64,000 nt of DNA. It comes from Pelagihabitans pacificus (GTDB lineage: Bacteria; Bacteroidota; Bacteroidia; Flavobacteriales; Flavobacteriaceae). Positions within the stretch are counted from its first letter, which is position 1. Each line of letters begins with the position of its first letter. Shown here one piece after another: positions 46,659 to 54,942 of the stretch. A program made the translations under genes and the position numbers. The DNA is taken from NCBI RefSeq assembly GCF_009371985.2, contig NZ_VIKU02000007.1:62001-126000 (forward strand), written 5' to 3'. Below the pieces are notes generated by a model that saw only the letters and a program-made list of their open reading frames with translations, was not told where the DNA came from and ran no database searches.

Positions 46659-48419
46659 ATGAAAACGCAAAACAGATTTTTTAGACTTGTCTTATTGGTT
46701 ATCTTGACCATAGGCCTTACTTCATGCAGCAAAGACGAAGTGGTACCCCCGGTACAGGTAGTCGATACCGACAAAGACGGCATTACCGATTCCGATGACC
46801 AATGCCCCTCAGAAGCCGGACCTGCCAGCAATCAGGGGTGTCCTGACAATACCGGAGGTGATGGACAAATCACCGAAAACGATGGCATTACCGAAGAAGA
46901 CCTCGAAACGTATAAAGGGGATATCGGCATGGTGCTCAATACAAGGGAATTAGCCAAAAAAGGTTATTACCCCGTAAAGGCCCAACTTGAAGTTAAAGGC
47001 ACCTCGGCTGATTATTCTCAAACCATTGATCTAGATCCCTACGCATTTATGGGTCAAATCAAATTGCCGGTTGAAGATTTGAGCGAGGCTGACCTCGAAA
47101 CTCTAAAAAATGGGGTTGAGGTTATCGCCAAATTGTTCGATGCAGGGGGCTCTGAAATTTTCACGGAAACCTTTACCAGCATTTTGTTCAAGCCAAACCC
47201 GGTACCTGCAACCTGTAACCCTAACAATCTACCCGATTTGAATACCGAAGTCGAAGTAGTCGAGAACACTGCTTATTATATACAAGCCGTAAAATATGAA
47301 AACAACCAAGTAGAACCTGAAAACAGGGCAGCTTTTCGTCGGATTTTGCGAGAGAACCCGTTAGATCAGTCGAGTTACTTGTACAACGATCTATTGAGCA
47401 TGACATCCACCATTGAATTCACGGGTGATGAAGAGAACTCCTCCTTCTTTTTTGAAGCCATAGAAGGCAAAGCGAATCATTTCAATATTAAACACCAAGC
47501 GTCGGACAGCTATTTAAAAAGCGAACTAATGAAGTATGGCTTTCTCGATTTAGGTTATGACGGAATAAAAGTAGGCCATGAAAAAACCGATAGGCTAAAC
47601 CAACAATTTGTTTTACATAAAGTAACCAATGGGGTTTACCGTGTGACGGATGCCTATTTTGAACCTATCAAAGTTACACCCGGTGTCGGTCTTACCGTAG
47701 GTGCCGCCGAAGGTGAGGAATTATTGGTGAGATTGGTACCCATGAACATCGATTGGGAGGTTCAAGAAATCGAAACCCACTATTTGGAGCCCTTGTTGCC
47801 CGCAGCACAAAATGGATTTAGCTACAACAGTACACTGACCAATTGCGGTAGCGGCTCTTTGGAACAGACCATCGGCAACTCACAAACCGAGGAAACGATC
47901 ACCACGGTGGGTTGGGAAGAAAGCTTTTCGTTCATGTCTAGCAACACTTCAAGTTTCTCCCTGACCGTTGGCATGGAAGTAGAAGGTAAGTTCTTCGGCA
48001 ACGGCGCCAAATATTCGGCAGAAGCTTCCGCAGGTGCTCAATTTACGACCCAAAGCTCAACGGAAACAAGCAATTGGAACGAAGCGACCGGTACTAAAAG
48101 TCAAACCTTTTTCTCTGAACGTACAATCACGGTACCTGCCAAAAGTGCCGTTCTCGCCTACGATGCTTTTCAAAGATATGACAACATAAAGGTAAACGTT
48201 GTTCAGCGGGTTCAGGTCAAAGGTCGAAACCAAATCAACAATCAAGCCTTGAGCGGAAAGCAAATCGCTACACAATTCCACTTTAATGGTTTCGATGGGG
48301 TAATCACACAAATCGGCCCCGATTATGCCGAGGTCACCATACGAGGTGTTGCGACCATGGACAAGATCTTCAATTCTAAAAGTGATGTGCAAGAGGTCAA
48401 CGCGAATTGTCAAAATTAA
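46659..48419 (+). CDS. Surface lipoprotein with aerolysin-like pore-forming domain (toxin 1)
   Basis: A 586-residue protein. The ATG at 46659 is chosen because it aligns with the start of toxin 2; another ATG lies one codon earlier. The lipobox cysteine is residue 23, followed by S-K-D-E, the Bacteroidota surface-export signal. Residues 36-62 form a thrombospondin type 3 calcium loop (DTDKDGITDSDDQC, EAGPASNQGC). Then come a beta domain (about 79-180), a beta-trefoil-like domain (about 205-370), and a long C-terminal domain (about 375-565) with the Ser/Thr-rich alternating strands and TVPAKSAV element typical of aerolysin/ETX-MTX2 toxins. It should insert as an oligomeric beta-barrel pore. 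The host or prey target is unknown. A terminator follows. Confidence 0.8.
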   Translation: MKTQNRFFRLVLLVILTIGLTSCSKDEVVPPVQVVDTDKDGITDSDDQCPSEAGPASNQGCPDNTGGDGQITENDGITEEDLETYKGDIGMVLNTRELAKKGYYPVKAQLEVKGTSADYSQTIDLDPYAFMGQIKLPVEDLSEADLETLKNGVEVIAKLFDAGGSEIFTETFTSILFKPNPVPATCNPNNLPDLNTEVEVVENTAYYIQAVKYENNQVEPENRAAFRRILRENPLDQSSYLYNDLLSMTSTIEFTGDEENSSFFFEAIEGKANHFNIKHQASDSYLKSELMKYGFLDLGYDGIKVGHEKTDRLNQQFVLHKVTNGVYRVTDAYFEPIKVTPGVGLTVGAAEGEELLVRLVPMNIDWEVQEIETHYLEPLLPAAQNGFSYNSTLTNCGSGSLEQTIGNSQTEETITTVGWEESFSFMSSNTSSFSLTVGMEVEGKFFGNGAKYSAEASAGAQFTTQSSTETSNWNEATGTKSQTFFSERTITVPAKSAVLAYDAFQRYDNIKVNVVQRVQVKGRNQINNQALSGKQIATQFHFNGFDGVITQIGPDYAEVTIRGVATMDKIFNSKSDVQEVNANCQN

Positions 48420-48444
48420 AACTTACGGATTTGAGCAAGTTTTC

Positions 48445-48470
48445 AAAACAGGCCTTCGGGCCTGTTTTTT
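48445..48470 (+). terminator. Rho-independent terminator after toxin gene 1
   Basis: A 10-bp stem (AAAACAGGCC with GGCCTGTTTT) closed by a TTCG tetraloop, followed by more T. It lies 26 bases after the stop and separates the toxin from the GH65 gene. Confidence 0.9.
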
Positions 48471-48558
48471 ATTTTCCATCGGGCAACAATCCACGGTTTG
48501 CATGCAAAAGCTTGGTTTGGTATATTCATCGTCCGAATACGAGATAAACCTATCACAT

Positions 48559-50589
48559 ATGAAACCTCTTTTAATCGCTTTACTATTTCTTCTCAGTGCC
48601 ATAGGAACTGCCCAAGAAGACGGCTGGACAATCTCGAGTGGAAAGGTGGATCAATACACTGGAATTGTCGCTGCCAATGGACGTATTGGAATCCTTCCCG
48701 AGGACAAACCTTTTCAGACCAAATCGATCATTCTCAACAATGTGTATGACAAGGAATCGCCTCTTGGGGTAAGCAAAATTCTCCTTGGGATGAACTTCGC
48801 CAATCTCGATATGGAAGTCGACGGGGAGTTGGTGACCAAGGATAATATCAGTGATTTTCGGCAGGAATTGGACATGAAAACCGCGGCTTTTACCACTTCC
48901 TTCACCTTTAAGGACAAAGCGAATATTTCTTATACCATTTATGCACTTCGGAATGTGCAATACACTGGTTATGTTGATGTTAAGGTGATTCCTACAAAAT
49001 TGTTAAAATTGAAGGTAACGGGAAAAATAAGCACTCCCGAAACGTATCAAGACCCCATCAGTACGTTTCGCATCTTACAGGACCTGGAAACGACCATGCC
49101 GATTCTGCAAACGGTCGCCAAAAGCCGTCTAGGGCGACACACGGTCGGTACCTCGGCCACCTTTATTTGGCATGCCATCAATTCGACCCGGGAAAACCAA
49201 CGGCCCGAACTCACCCACGAAAAAGTAACCGAATATGACAATCGACTTTCCTTTGAACAAGAATTGAAAAAGGGAGAGGTTTTTGAATTTGCATGGACGG
49301 GTGCCGAATGTTCCACCCAGGACTTTGAAGACCCCCAAACCGAATCGGAGCGCTTTGTCATCTTTAATTTATTGACGCCTCGGAACGATTTACTAGGTCA
49401 ACATTTCAAACTATGGGAAGACTTATGGGAAGGGGATATCATCATCGAGGGCAATGTACAAGACCAATTGGATGTGCGTTTGGCGCTGTATCATCTGTAC
49501 GCTTTTTCCCGAGGGGATTCCAACCTGAGCATCGCCCCGATGGGACTCTCCTCCCAAAACTACAACGGCCATATTTTTTGGGATACCGAACTTTGGATGT
49601 TCCCTCCCCTCCTACTGCTCAACCAAGATATCGCCCGCTCCCTGGTCAATTACCGTTCCGACCGTTTGGGCAAGGCCAAGGAAAAAGCGATCAATTTTGG
49701 GTATAAGGGCGCTATGTTCCCTTGGGAAAGTGATGATACCGGGGAGGAAGCCACCCCGGCATGGGCACTCACCGGCACATTTGAACACCATATCACGGCC
49801 GATGTGGCCATTGCCTTTTGGAACTATTATCGGGTAACCCAAAATCTCGAGTGGCTTAAGGAACGGGGCTATCCCTTGATGAAGGAAGTCGCCGATTACT
49901 GGGTCAGCCGGGCCACCAAAAACAATGATGGCTCCTACAGCATCAAAAACGTGGTCGGTGCCAACGAATTTGCTCCCAACGTAGATGACAACGCCTTTAC
50001 CAATGGATCGGCCATCACTGCGTTACAGTTCGCCATTCTGGCCGCTGCCGAAGTAGGCGAGCCCATACCCTTGATGTGGAACGATGTAGCCTCCAACATC
50101 CGCATCCTGAAATTCGAGGATGGCACCACCAGGGAACATGCTACCTACGACGGGGAACGCATCAAACAGGCCGATGTGAACCTCTTGACCTATCCCCTGA
50201 ATATCGTGAACGACCAGGAAACTGTTCTCAAGGATTTGAAATACTATGAGCCCAAACTGGCTGAGGAAGGCCCGGCCATGGGGCAATCGGTATTTGCGGT
50301 CATCTACGCCCGGTTGGGCGATGCCAAAGAAGCCTACCGCCTGTTCCGTCGCAGCTACGAGCCCAACAAACGTCCGCCCTTCGGAGCCTTGGCAGAGGCC
50401 GCCACCAGCGATAACCCCTATTTTGCGACCGGTGCCGGGGGCATGCTGCAGGTAGTATTATTTGGCTTTGGGGGACTCCATATTACCGAGGAGGGTATCG
50501 TACAGAAAAACCCGATACTACCCAAGGAATGGAAGTCGCTTACAATCACCGGGGTGGGACCGGAAAAGAAAACCTATAAGGTGGAATAG
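48559..50589 (+). CDS. GH65 glycoside hydrolase, secreted
   Basis: A 676-residue enzyme from the ATG at 48559, which begins a signal peptide (ending IGTAQ). Earlier in-frame starts lie in the toxin gene. The (alpha/alpha)6 barrel motifs of GH65 are present: FWDTELWMFPP at 340-350, GYKGAMFPWES at 381-391, and the catalytic acid E470 in VVGANEFAPNVDDNAFTN. The mix of motifs is closest to acid trehalase and to the collagen glucosylgalactosyl-hydroxylysine glucosidase branch, but the substrate is not certain. It has its own promoter region and sits between two terminators, so it is not cotranscribed with either toxin. Confidence 0.83.
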   Translation: MKPLLIALLFLLSAIGTAQEDGWTISSGKVDQYTGIVAANGRIGILPEDKPFQTKSIILNNVYDKESPLGVSKILLGMNFANLDMEVDGELVTKDNISDFRQELDMKTAAFTTSFTFKDKANISYTIYALRNVQYTGYVDVKVIPTKLLKLKVTGKISTPETYQDPISTFRILQDLETTMPILQTVAKSRLGRHTVGTSATFIWHAINSTRENQRPELTHEKVTEYDNRLSFEQELKKGEVFEFAWTGAECSTQDFEDPQTESERFVIFNLLTPRNDLLGQHFKLWEDLWEGDIIIEGNVQDQLDVRLALYHLYAFSRGDSNLSIAPMGLSSQNYNGHIFWDTELWMFPPLLLLNQDIARSLVNYRSDRLGKAKEKAINFGYKGAMFPWESDDTGEEATPAWALTGTFEHHITADVAIAFWNYYRVTQNLEWLKERGYPLMKEVADYWVSRATKNNDGSYSIKNVVGANEFAPNVDDNAFTNGSAITALQFAILAAAEVGEPIPLMWNDVASNIRILKFEDGTTREHATYDGERIKQADVNLLTYPLNIVNDQETVLKDLKYYEPKLAEEGPAMGQSVFAVIYARLGDAKEAYRLFRRSYEPNKRPPFGALAEAATSDNPYFATGAGGMLQVVLFGFGGLHITEEGIVQKNPILPKEWKSLTITGVGPEKKTYKVE

Positions 50590-50642
50590 ATAATCAAACT
50601 TATTTTGTTGTTCTTGAGAAACGCATGACATCGAAAAAATGG

Positions 50643-50666
50643 AAAGCAGGCTTAGGCCTGTTTTTT
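50643..50666 (+). terminator. Rho-independent terminator after GH65 gene
   Basis: A CAGGC/GCCTG core stem, extended by A/T pairs and one G-T pair, with a TTAG loop and a T run. It lies about 55 bases after the stop. Confidence 0.8.
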
Positions 50667-50700
50667 ATTTTTCCTGAACAAGATTGTTAACAATAAAATG

Positions 50701-50708
50701 TATCTTTA
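50701..50708 (+). promoter_or_regulatory. -7-like promoter box of regulator 2
   Basis: TATCTTTA resembles the Bacteroidota -7 box TAnnTTTG, 18 bases before the ATG at 50726. No GTCCAC or GTACCC sites are near, so the regulator does not seem to control its own promoter through the same sites. Confidence 0.45.
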
Positions 50709-50725
50709 AAACAAACCAAACACCT

Positions 50726-52606
50726 ATGAAGTCCAAAATTATATGTTGGTTTTTGGTTGTTTGTGCCCTATCTCCCCCGCTCTGTGGCCAAGACTACAAG
50801 AACCTTGACAGCCTCCTGAATGCGTATAACAAAAGGTCAACTGACACCATTAAGGTAAACATTGCCGATCGTATTCTTCAAAACCTGACTTACACTGATC
50901 CCGAACGGGCATACAAATTTGCTCACGAAATGGTCAAGATGTCCAAGCAATTGGACTATAAAGATGGTGTAGCAAGGGGGTTAAACCAGATAAGCTCTTA
51001 TTTTTTCAATAGGGACGAGCTTGACTCCGCATACTATTATACAAAAGCTACGTATGACATGGTGACCGAGTCTCAAAACATAGGCGGAATACTAACATCA
51101 AACACACGTTTCGCCAACCTATATGATCGCCAAAACGATTTTGAGACGGCCAAACAGTATTTGGCTGCAAATTTAGAAATATATGCTAATAAGGATACGA
51201 TTTCATATGCCCGTGAGATTGATTTCAAGTTTATTGGTTCAACCTATTACATGCTTTCAGAAATAGATTTAAAACAAGGACGATACAATCTTGCTCTTCA
51301 GAACGGACTTAAGGCGCTGCGAGAATATAAGGATAGGGCAAAAAATCAACTTTTTGTCGCCGATGCCCATGTCCTCCTGGGACAAATAGAAATTAAATTG
51401 GAAAACTACAAAAGTAGTATTGGCCACTTTGAAAAAGCATACAAAGTCTATAACGAATTTGAAGATCTCTTATGGCAAAGTGATGCGTTAAGATTCATCG
51501 GAGAAAATCTCATGTACTTGAACAAACCCGAGGAGGCCATTAAATATCTTCAAAAAGCTATTGACATATCCAGAGAAAATAAATTTCAGTTGAAAGAGGC
51601 GAGTGCGTATAACCTGTTGGGTAATGCTTATACCAATTTGGGAAAATTCCCCGAGGCGATCAATAGTTTGAAAAAATCTCTTGAAGTGTATTCGAAAATG
51701 GATAATCCAACAGAAATACATAAAACCTATACTAGTCTCGGCCTATTATACAACCAAATGAATCAACCAGACCAGGCAATAACATATTTGGAGGAATCCA
51801 TTCGAATATCGGACAGTCTCAAGGCATTGCCACAAACAAGGAGCGCTTATTTCGAACGCTCCAAGGCCCTACGAAAAAAAAGGGAATATAAGAGTGCTTT
51901 AGACGATTATATCAAATTTGCCCAATTGAACGATAGTCTATTCAATGTAAGAAAATCGCAGCAGATAGAGGAGATGCGCGCCATGTTCGATATCGAAACC
52001 AAAGAACAACAAATTGCGCTACAAGAAAAGGAGATAACCGTATTGGAACAAAAGGCATCAATAAGTAACCTTCAAAAACTGCTATTGGGTATTGGCCTTC
52101 TTTTATCCCTGATCGGTTTCTATGCAGTCCGCCAGAAAATAAAACGTAATAAATTGGAGAAAGAAAAAGTGGATGCCGAACTCGCCTTTAAAAAGAAAGA
52201 ACTCACCACCCATGCCTTGAACCTAGCCCGTAAGAATGAAACCTTGGAAAACCTAAAATTAAAGGCCCAAGAACTAAAAGACAAGGAATCTAGCGTTGCG
52301 GGATACAATCAACTGATCCACTCAATCAATTTCGATTTGCAAGACGATAATAATTGGCAAAATTTCTCACGTTATTTCGAAGAAGTACACAAAGATTTCA
52401 ATAGTAACGTGAAAACCAAATACCCTGATGTTACGTCTAATGAACTGCGTCTTTTGGCACTTTTAAAGATGAATTTATCCTCAAAAGAGATTGCCAATAT
52501 CCTCAATATTTCCGCTGAAGGCATTAAAAAAGCCCGTTATCGACTGCGTAAAAAGTTGGATTTGACCACGGAAGACTCTTTGCAAGATTTGGTTTTAAGC
52601 CTTTAA
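50726..52606 (+). CDS. Transmembrane TPR regulator with C-terminal LuxR-type HTH (regulator 2)
   Basis: A 626-residue paralogue of regulator 1 when started at the ATG at 50726, which gives a proper signal peptide (ending CGQD); earlier codons do not fit. It has periplasmic TPR repeats, one membrane helix ending near residue 468, and a 158-residue cytoplasmic part. That part aligns without gaps to regulator 1. The HTH differs mainly in the recognition helix: A597, E598, I600 and Y605 replace S, D, V and Q. The GTCCAC operator and toxin 2 lie directly downstream. Confidence 0.85.
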   Translation: MKSKIICWFLVVCALSPPLCGQDYKNLDSLLNAYNKRSTDTIKVNIADRILQNLTYTDPERAYKFAHEMVKMSKQLDYKDGVARGLNQISSYFFNRDELDSAYYYTKATYDMVTESQNIGGILTSNTRFANLYDRQNDFETAKQYLAANLEIYANKDTISYAREIDFKFIGSTYYMLSEIDLKQGRYNLALQNGLKALREYKDRAKNQLFVADAHVLLGQIEIKLENYKSSIGHFEKAYKVYNEFEDLLWQSDALRFIGENLMYLNKPEEAIKYLQKAIDISRENKFQLKEASAYNLLGNAYTNLGKFPEAINSLKKSLEVYSKMDNPTEIHKTYTSLGLLYNQMNQPDQAITYLEESIRISDSLKALPQTRSAYFERSKALRKKREYKSALDDYIKFAQLNDSLFNVRKSQQIEEMRAMFDIETKEQQIALQEKEITVLEQKASISNLQKLLLGIGLLLSLIGFYAVRQKIKRNKLEKEKVDAELAFKKKELTTHALNLARKNETLENLKLKAQELKDKESSVAGYNQLIHSINFDLQDDNNWQNFSRYFEEVHKDFNSNVKTKYPDVTSNELRLLALLKMNLSSKEIANILNISAEGIKKARYRLRKKLDLTTEDSLQDLVLSL

Positions 52607-52626
52607 AATAAAGGCATTACAAGCCT

Positions 52627-52676
52627 GTCCACCTTTCGTCCACTGTTTATTTTAGGAGTGTCCACCTCATGTCCAC
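52627..52676 (+). promoter_or_regulatory. Four-site operator upstream of cytolysin-like toxin gene
   Basis: The hexamer GTCCAC occurs four times in the same direction at 52627, 52638, 52660 and 52671, with start-to-start spacing 11, 22 and 11. The last copy begins 38 bases before the -7 box, exactly as in cassette 1. The core letters differ from cassette 1 while the geometry is kept, which suggests a regulator of the same kind with changed base preference. Confidence 0.75.
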
Positions 52677-52708
52677 CCTTGTTTTTTTACTTCCCAAAAC
52701 AATCAGGC

Positions 52709-52716
52709 TAGGTTTG
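52709..52716 (+). promoter_or_regulatory. -7 promoter box of toxin gene 2
   Basis: TAGGTTTG, identical to the box of toxin gene 1 and an exact TAnnTTTG match. The start of transcription is expected near 52721, the first base of the leader hairpin. Confidence 0.75.
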
Positions 52717-52720
52717 TGGA

Positions 52721-52812
52721 GTCATTGAAATCAATCTAGACAATGACAACCGTTTTGTGGTCTTGCCCGGGGTAGGAACTGCAGTCCGAAAATCGGGCAG
52801 GTCGCACAAAAC
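52721..52812 (+). promoter_or_regulatory. Structured 5' leader of toxin gene 2
   Basis: It shows the same three stems as leader 1: P1, 52721-52727 with 52741-52747 (GTCATTG/CAATGAC); P2, 52752-52759 with 52805-52812 (GTTTTGTG/CACAAAAC); and P3, 52765-52769 with 52794-52798 (GCCCG/CGGGC). Compared with leader 1, P1 is changed completely yet still pairs, and in P3 a T-A pair becomes C-G and a G-T pair becomes G-C. The loop CTGCAG and the internal strands GTCTT and AGGTC are kept. A shared stretch (AAGTTTAACC, then CAAAACAA) follows before the ATG. Confidence 0.65.
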
Positions 52813-52846
52813 AGCATATGAAGTTTAACCACAAAACAACAATGTG

Positions 52847-54919
52847 ATGAAAACAAATTTTAAAGTACTGAACAAATTTGCAATGTTGCTCCTTCTAGTA
52901 GTAATCGTTGCCTGTAGTAAAGACGATAATCCAGACCCGTCCGGGCCCATTGACACCGACCAAGACGGTATTGTCGATGAAAACGATACCTGCCCAAATG
53001 AGGCCGGCCCCGCAAGTAATCAAGGGTGTCCTGAAAATCCTATTGACGATAACGGGCTTACGGCCATCGTAGCCAGTGGAAATGAGTTTGAAGATTTTCC
53101 ACCCAACACCACGGAAACAGAGGTTTCTGGAACCGAAACAACTGAAAATGAGCCCTATACCCGAAAAGACGGTCCCGATGGTGAGCTAATCGAACAGCGG
53201 TGGATCTGTACCGAAAAAGAGGTGGATGTAACTGGCGGAACCCATACATTTCCTCTCTACAATACGAACGCTTCCGTAATCTGGCCGGGCAATCTATTGC
53301 AGGGTAAAACCTTGGACAAGGCCACTCCACAAGATATACCGGTTAAAAGGGCAGGAGGAAAAATCACCTATAATCTGGTGACGGGCAATCCGAAAGCGAC
53401 AGCAGAAGTAGCAGTGGTAGACCAAGGAACCGTGCAACAGGCCATGAATGATGTAATCGCCCAAAATGGTGATATTACACCTGCAAACTTCACGCTTGAT
53501 GTCGTCGCTATTAATTCATCGGAGGAATTGGCATTGGAAATGGGACTAAAGGCATCCACGTTGACGACTAAGGTAAGCAGTAACTTTTCGTTGAATACAA
53601 GTAGCGATGTTAGCAGTGTGTTGGTAAAATTGACCCAGCAATACTATACTATGAGCTATGTAAAGCCTACCGGTCTTGATGAGGTCTTCGATCCCAGTGT
53701 TACCGCACAACAACTTTCCCAATTCATTCAACCCGATAATCCGGGCACGTTTATATCTTCCGTGACCTATGGTAGAATTTTTTATATGCTCTATGAATCC
53801 ACTGCATCGGCCCAAGACATGGAGGCCTCGCTTCGAGGATCGTACAACGCCGTAGCCGGTAAGGTAAGCGGCAGTGTAGATATCGAGTCACTTCGTGAGT
53901 ACAATAATCTGACCGTAAAAGTGATTGCTTACGGGGGAGATTCCCAAGGTACGTTGAATGCGGTTGGGGCAACTTTTGGTGGCGAAGACGCGGTTGACAA
54001 CCTGCAGGATATTGTAGGGCGACTTGCCGAATCAAGTGATATTGCAGGTGGCTTACCACTATCGTACGTGGTCAATAGTTTGGAAGACCCAAGTCAAGTG
54101 GTCAGCACCAATTTAGCTACAAAATACACCGTAAAAACGTGTGAATTGAAAGGGGTATTACCTCCTGGATTATATGCTGGGTTAGTAGACCTGTTTGAAG
54201 ATGGCATCGGTGCCCTTTTGAACATATCTGGGAGTAATGTCATTGTCTTTAACAAGTCCGGAGATTCGTATGCTTGGTATAATGGTGACGCCCAAGCCGT
54301 ATTCGGAAATGGTGACGACCCAATGATTTTCAATATAAATGACCAAAATGCACCGCTTGGAAATCTTGATATTGACGATGTCGGTGCTGCTGTGGATTTT
54401 TCATCCAATGTGGTTTACATTTTCAGTGGCGATGGCTCAAGATGCCAAATAGCTACAGTTGATCCAAACAAAATTCCTACCAATGGTTTGCCAACAGAAA
54501 CTCTTGTGACTTACGCTACGAATAATGATGATGGTTCTAAAATATTTTTGGTGAACAAGATTTTTGGTGATTTGGGTACTTTTAAATTAAGTAACGGTAT
54601 AGGGGCTGCTGTGAACACCGCTTACCCAACAATGGCATACTTTGAAAGAAACGGTACCGCTTATCAGCGGTATAGAAGCCAAGATCCCAATGTCGGCTGG
54701 AACAGTACTTTATTCCCCTCTGAAGCATGGTTCAGCAGAACGGCCGTTCCCGAAGATGTGATCACCTTATTCGAAAAGGTAGGCGCTGCTACTAAATTTG
54801 CCCTTGGAGGAGGTAGTACCAGGTACCTATTTGTCAATGAAGAAGGCGATGAAATAATGCAGTGGTTCTCAGTAGCTGGACCTGGAGATGTTTTTGAAGG
54901 CCCATGGGTCGTTAATTAA
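52847..54919 (+). CDS. Surface lipoprotein related to cholesterol-dependent cytolysins, hemopexin-like C-terminus (toxin 2)
   Basis: A 690-residue protein. The ATG at 52847 is chosen over the GTG at 52844 because it aligns with toxin 1. Cysteine 23 is followed by S-K-D-D (surface export), and residues 36-62 carry the same thrombospondin type 3 loop as toxin 1. Residues about 115-435 match the cytolysin core: VIWPGNLLQG (cf. YPGALL), VKLTQQYYTMSY, FISSVTYGRIFYMLYES, KVIAYGG and GGLPLSYVVNSL. No domain 4 or undecapeptide (ECTGLAWEWWR) is seen. Instead about 240 residues form four repeats with GIGA or VGAA starts near 453, 512, 584 and 645, resembling a hemopexin propeller. Confidence 0.8.
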   Translation: MKTNFKVLNKFAMLLLLVVIVACSKDDNPDPSGPIDTDQDGIVDENDTCPNEAGPASNQGCPENPIDDNGLTAIVASGNEFEDFPPNTTETEVSGTETTENEPYTRKDGPDGELIEQRWICTEKEVDVTGGTHTFPLYNTNASVIWPGNLLQGKTLDKATPQDIPVKRAGGKITYNLVTGNPKATAEVAVVDQGTVQQAMNDVIAQNGDITPANFTLDVVAINSSEELALEMGLKASTLTTKVSSNFSLNTSSDVSSVLVKLTQQYYTMSYVKPTGLDEVFDPSVTAQQLSQFIQPDNPGTFISSVTYGRIFYMLYESTASAQDMEASLRGSYNAVAGKVSGSVDIESLREYNNLTVKVIAYGGDSQGTLNAVGATFGGEDAVDNLQDIVGRLAESSDIAGGLPLSYVVNSLEDPSQVVSTNLATKYTVKTCELKGVLPPGLYAGLVDLFEDGIGALLNISGSNVIVFNKSGDSYAWYNGDAQAVFGNGDDPMIFNINDQNAPLGNLDIDDVGAAVDFSSNVVYIFSGDGSRCQIATVDPNKIPTNGLPTETLVTYATNNDDGSKIFLVNKIFGDLGTFKLSNGIGAAVNTAYPTMAYFERNGTAYQRYRSQDPNVGWNSTLFPSEAWFSRTAVPEDVITLFEKVGAATKFALGGGSTRYLFVNEEGDEIMQWFSVAGPGDVFEGPWVVN

Positions 54920-54942
54920 ATCAATTTGAATGAGCCCAAATA

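Noticed and set aside
46743-46748. A further GTACCC inside the start of toxin gene 1
   Set aside because: It is a single copy within coding sequence, not phased with the four upstream copies.
52818-52847. A nine-codon reading frame (MKFNHKTTM) in the leader of toxin 2 whose stop overlaps the toxin ATG
   Set aside because: It could couple translation, but the aligned position in the leader of toxin 1 has no ATG, so it is probably chance.
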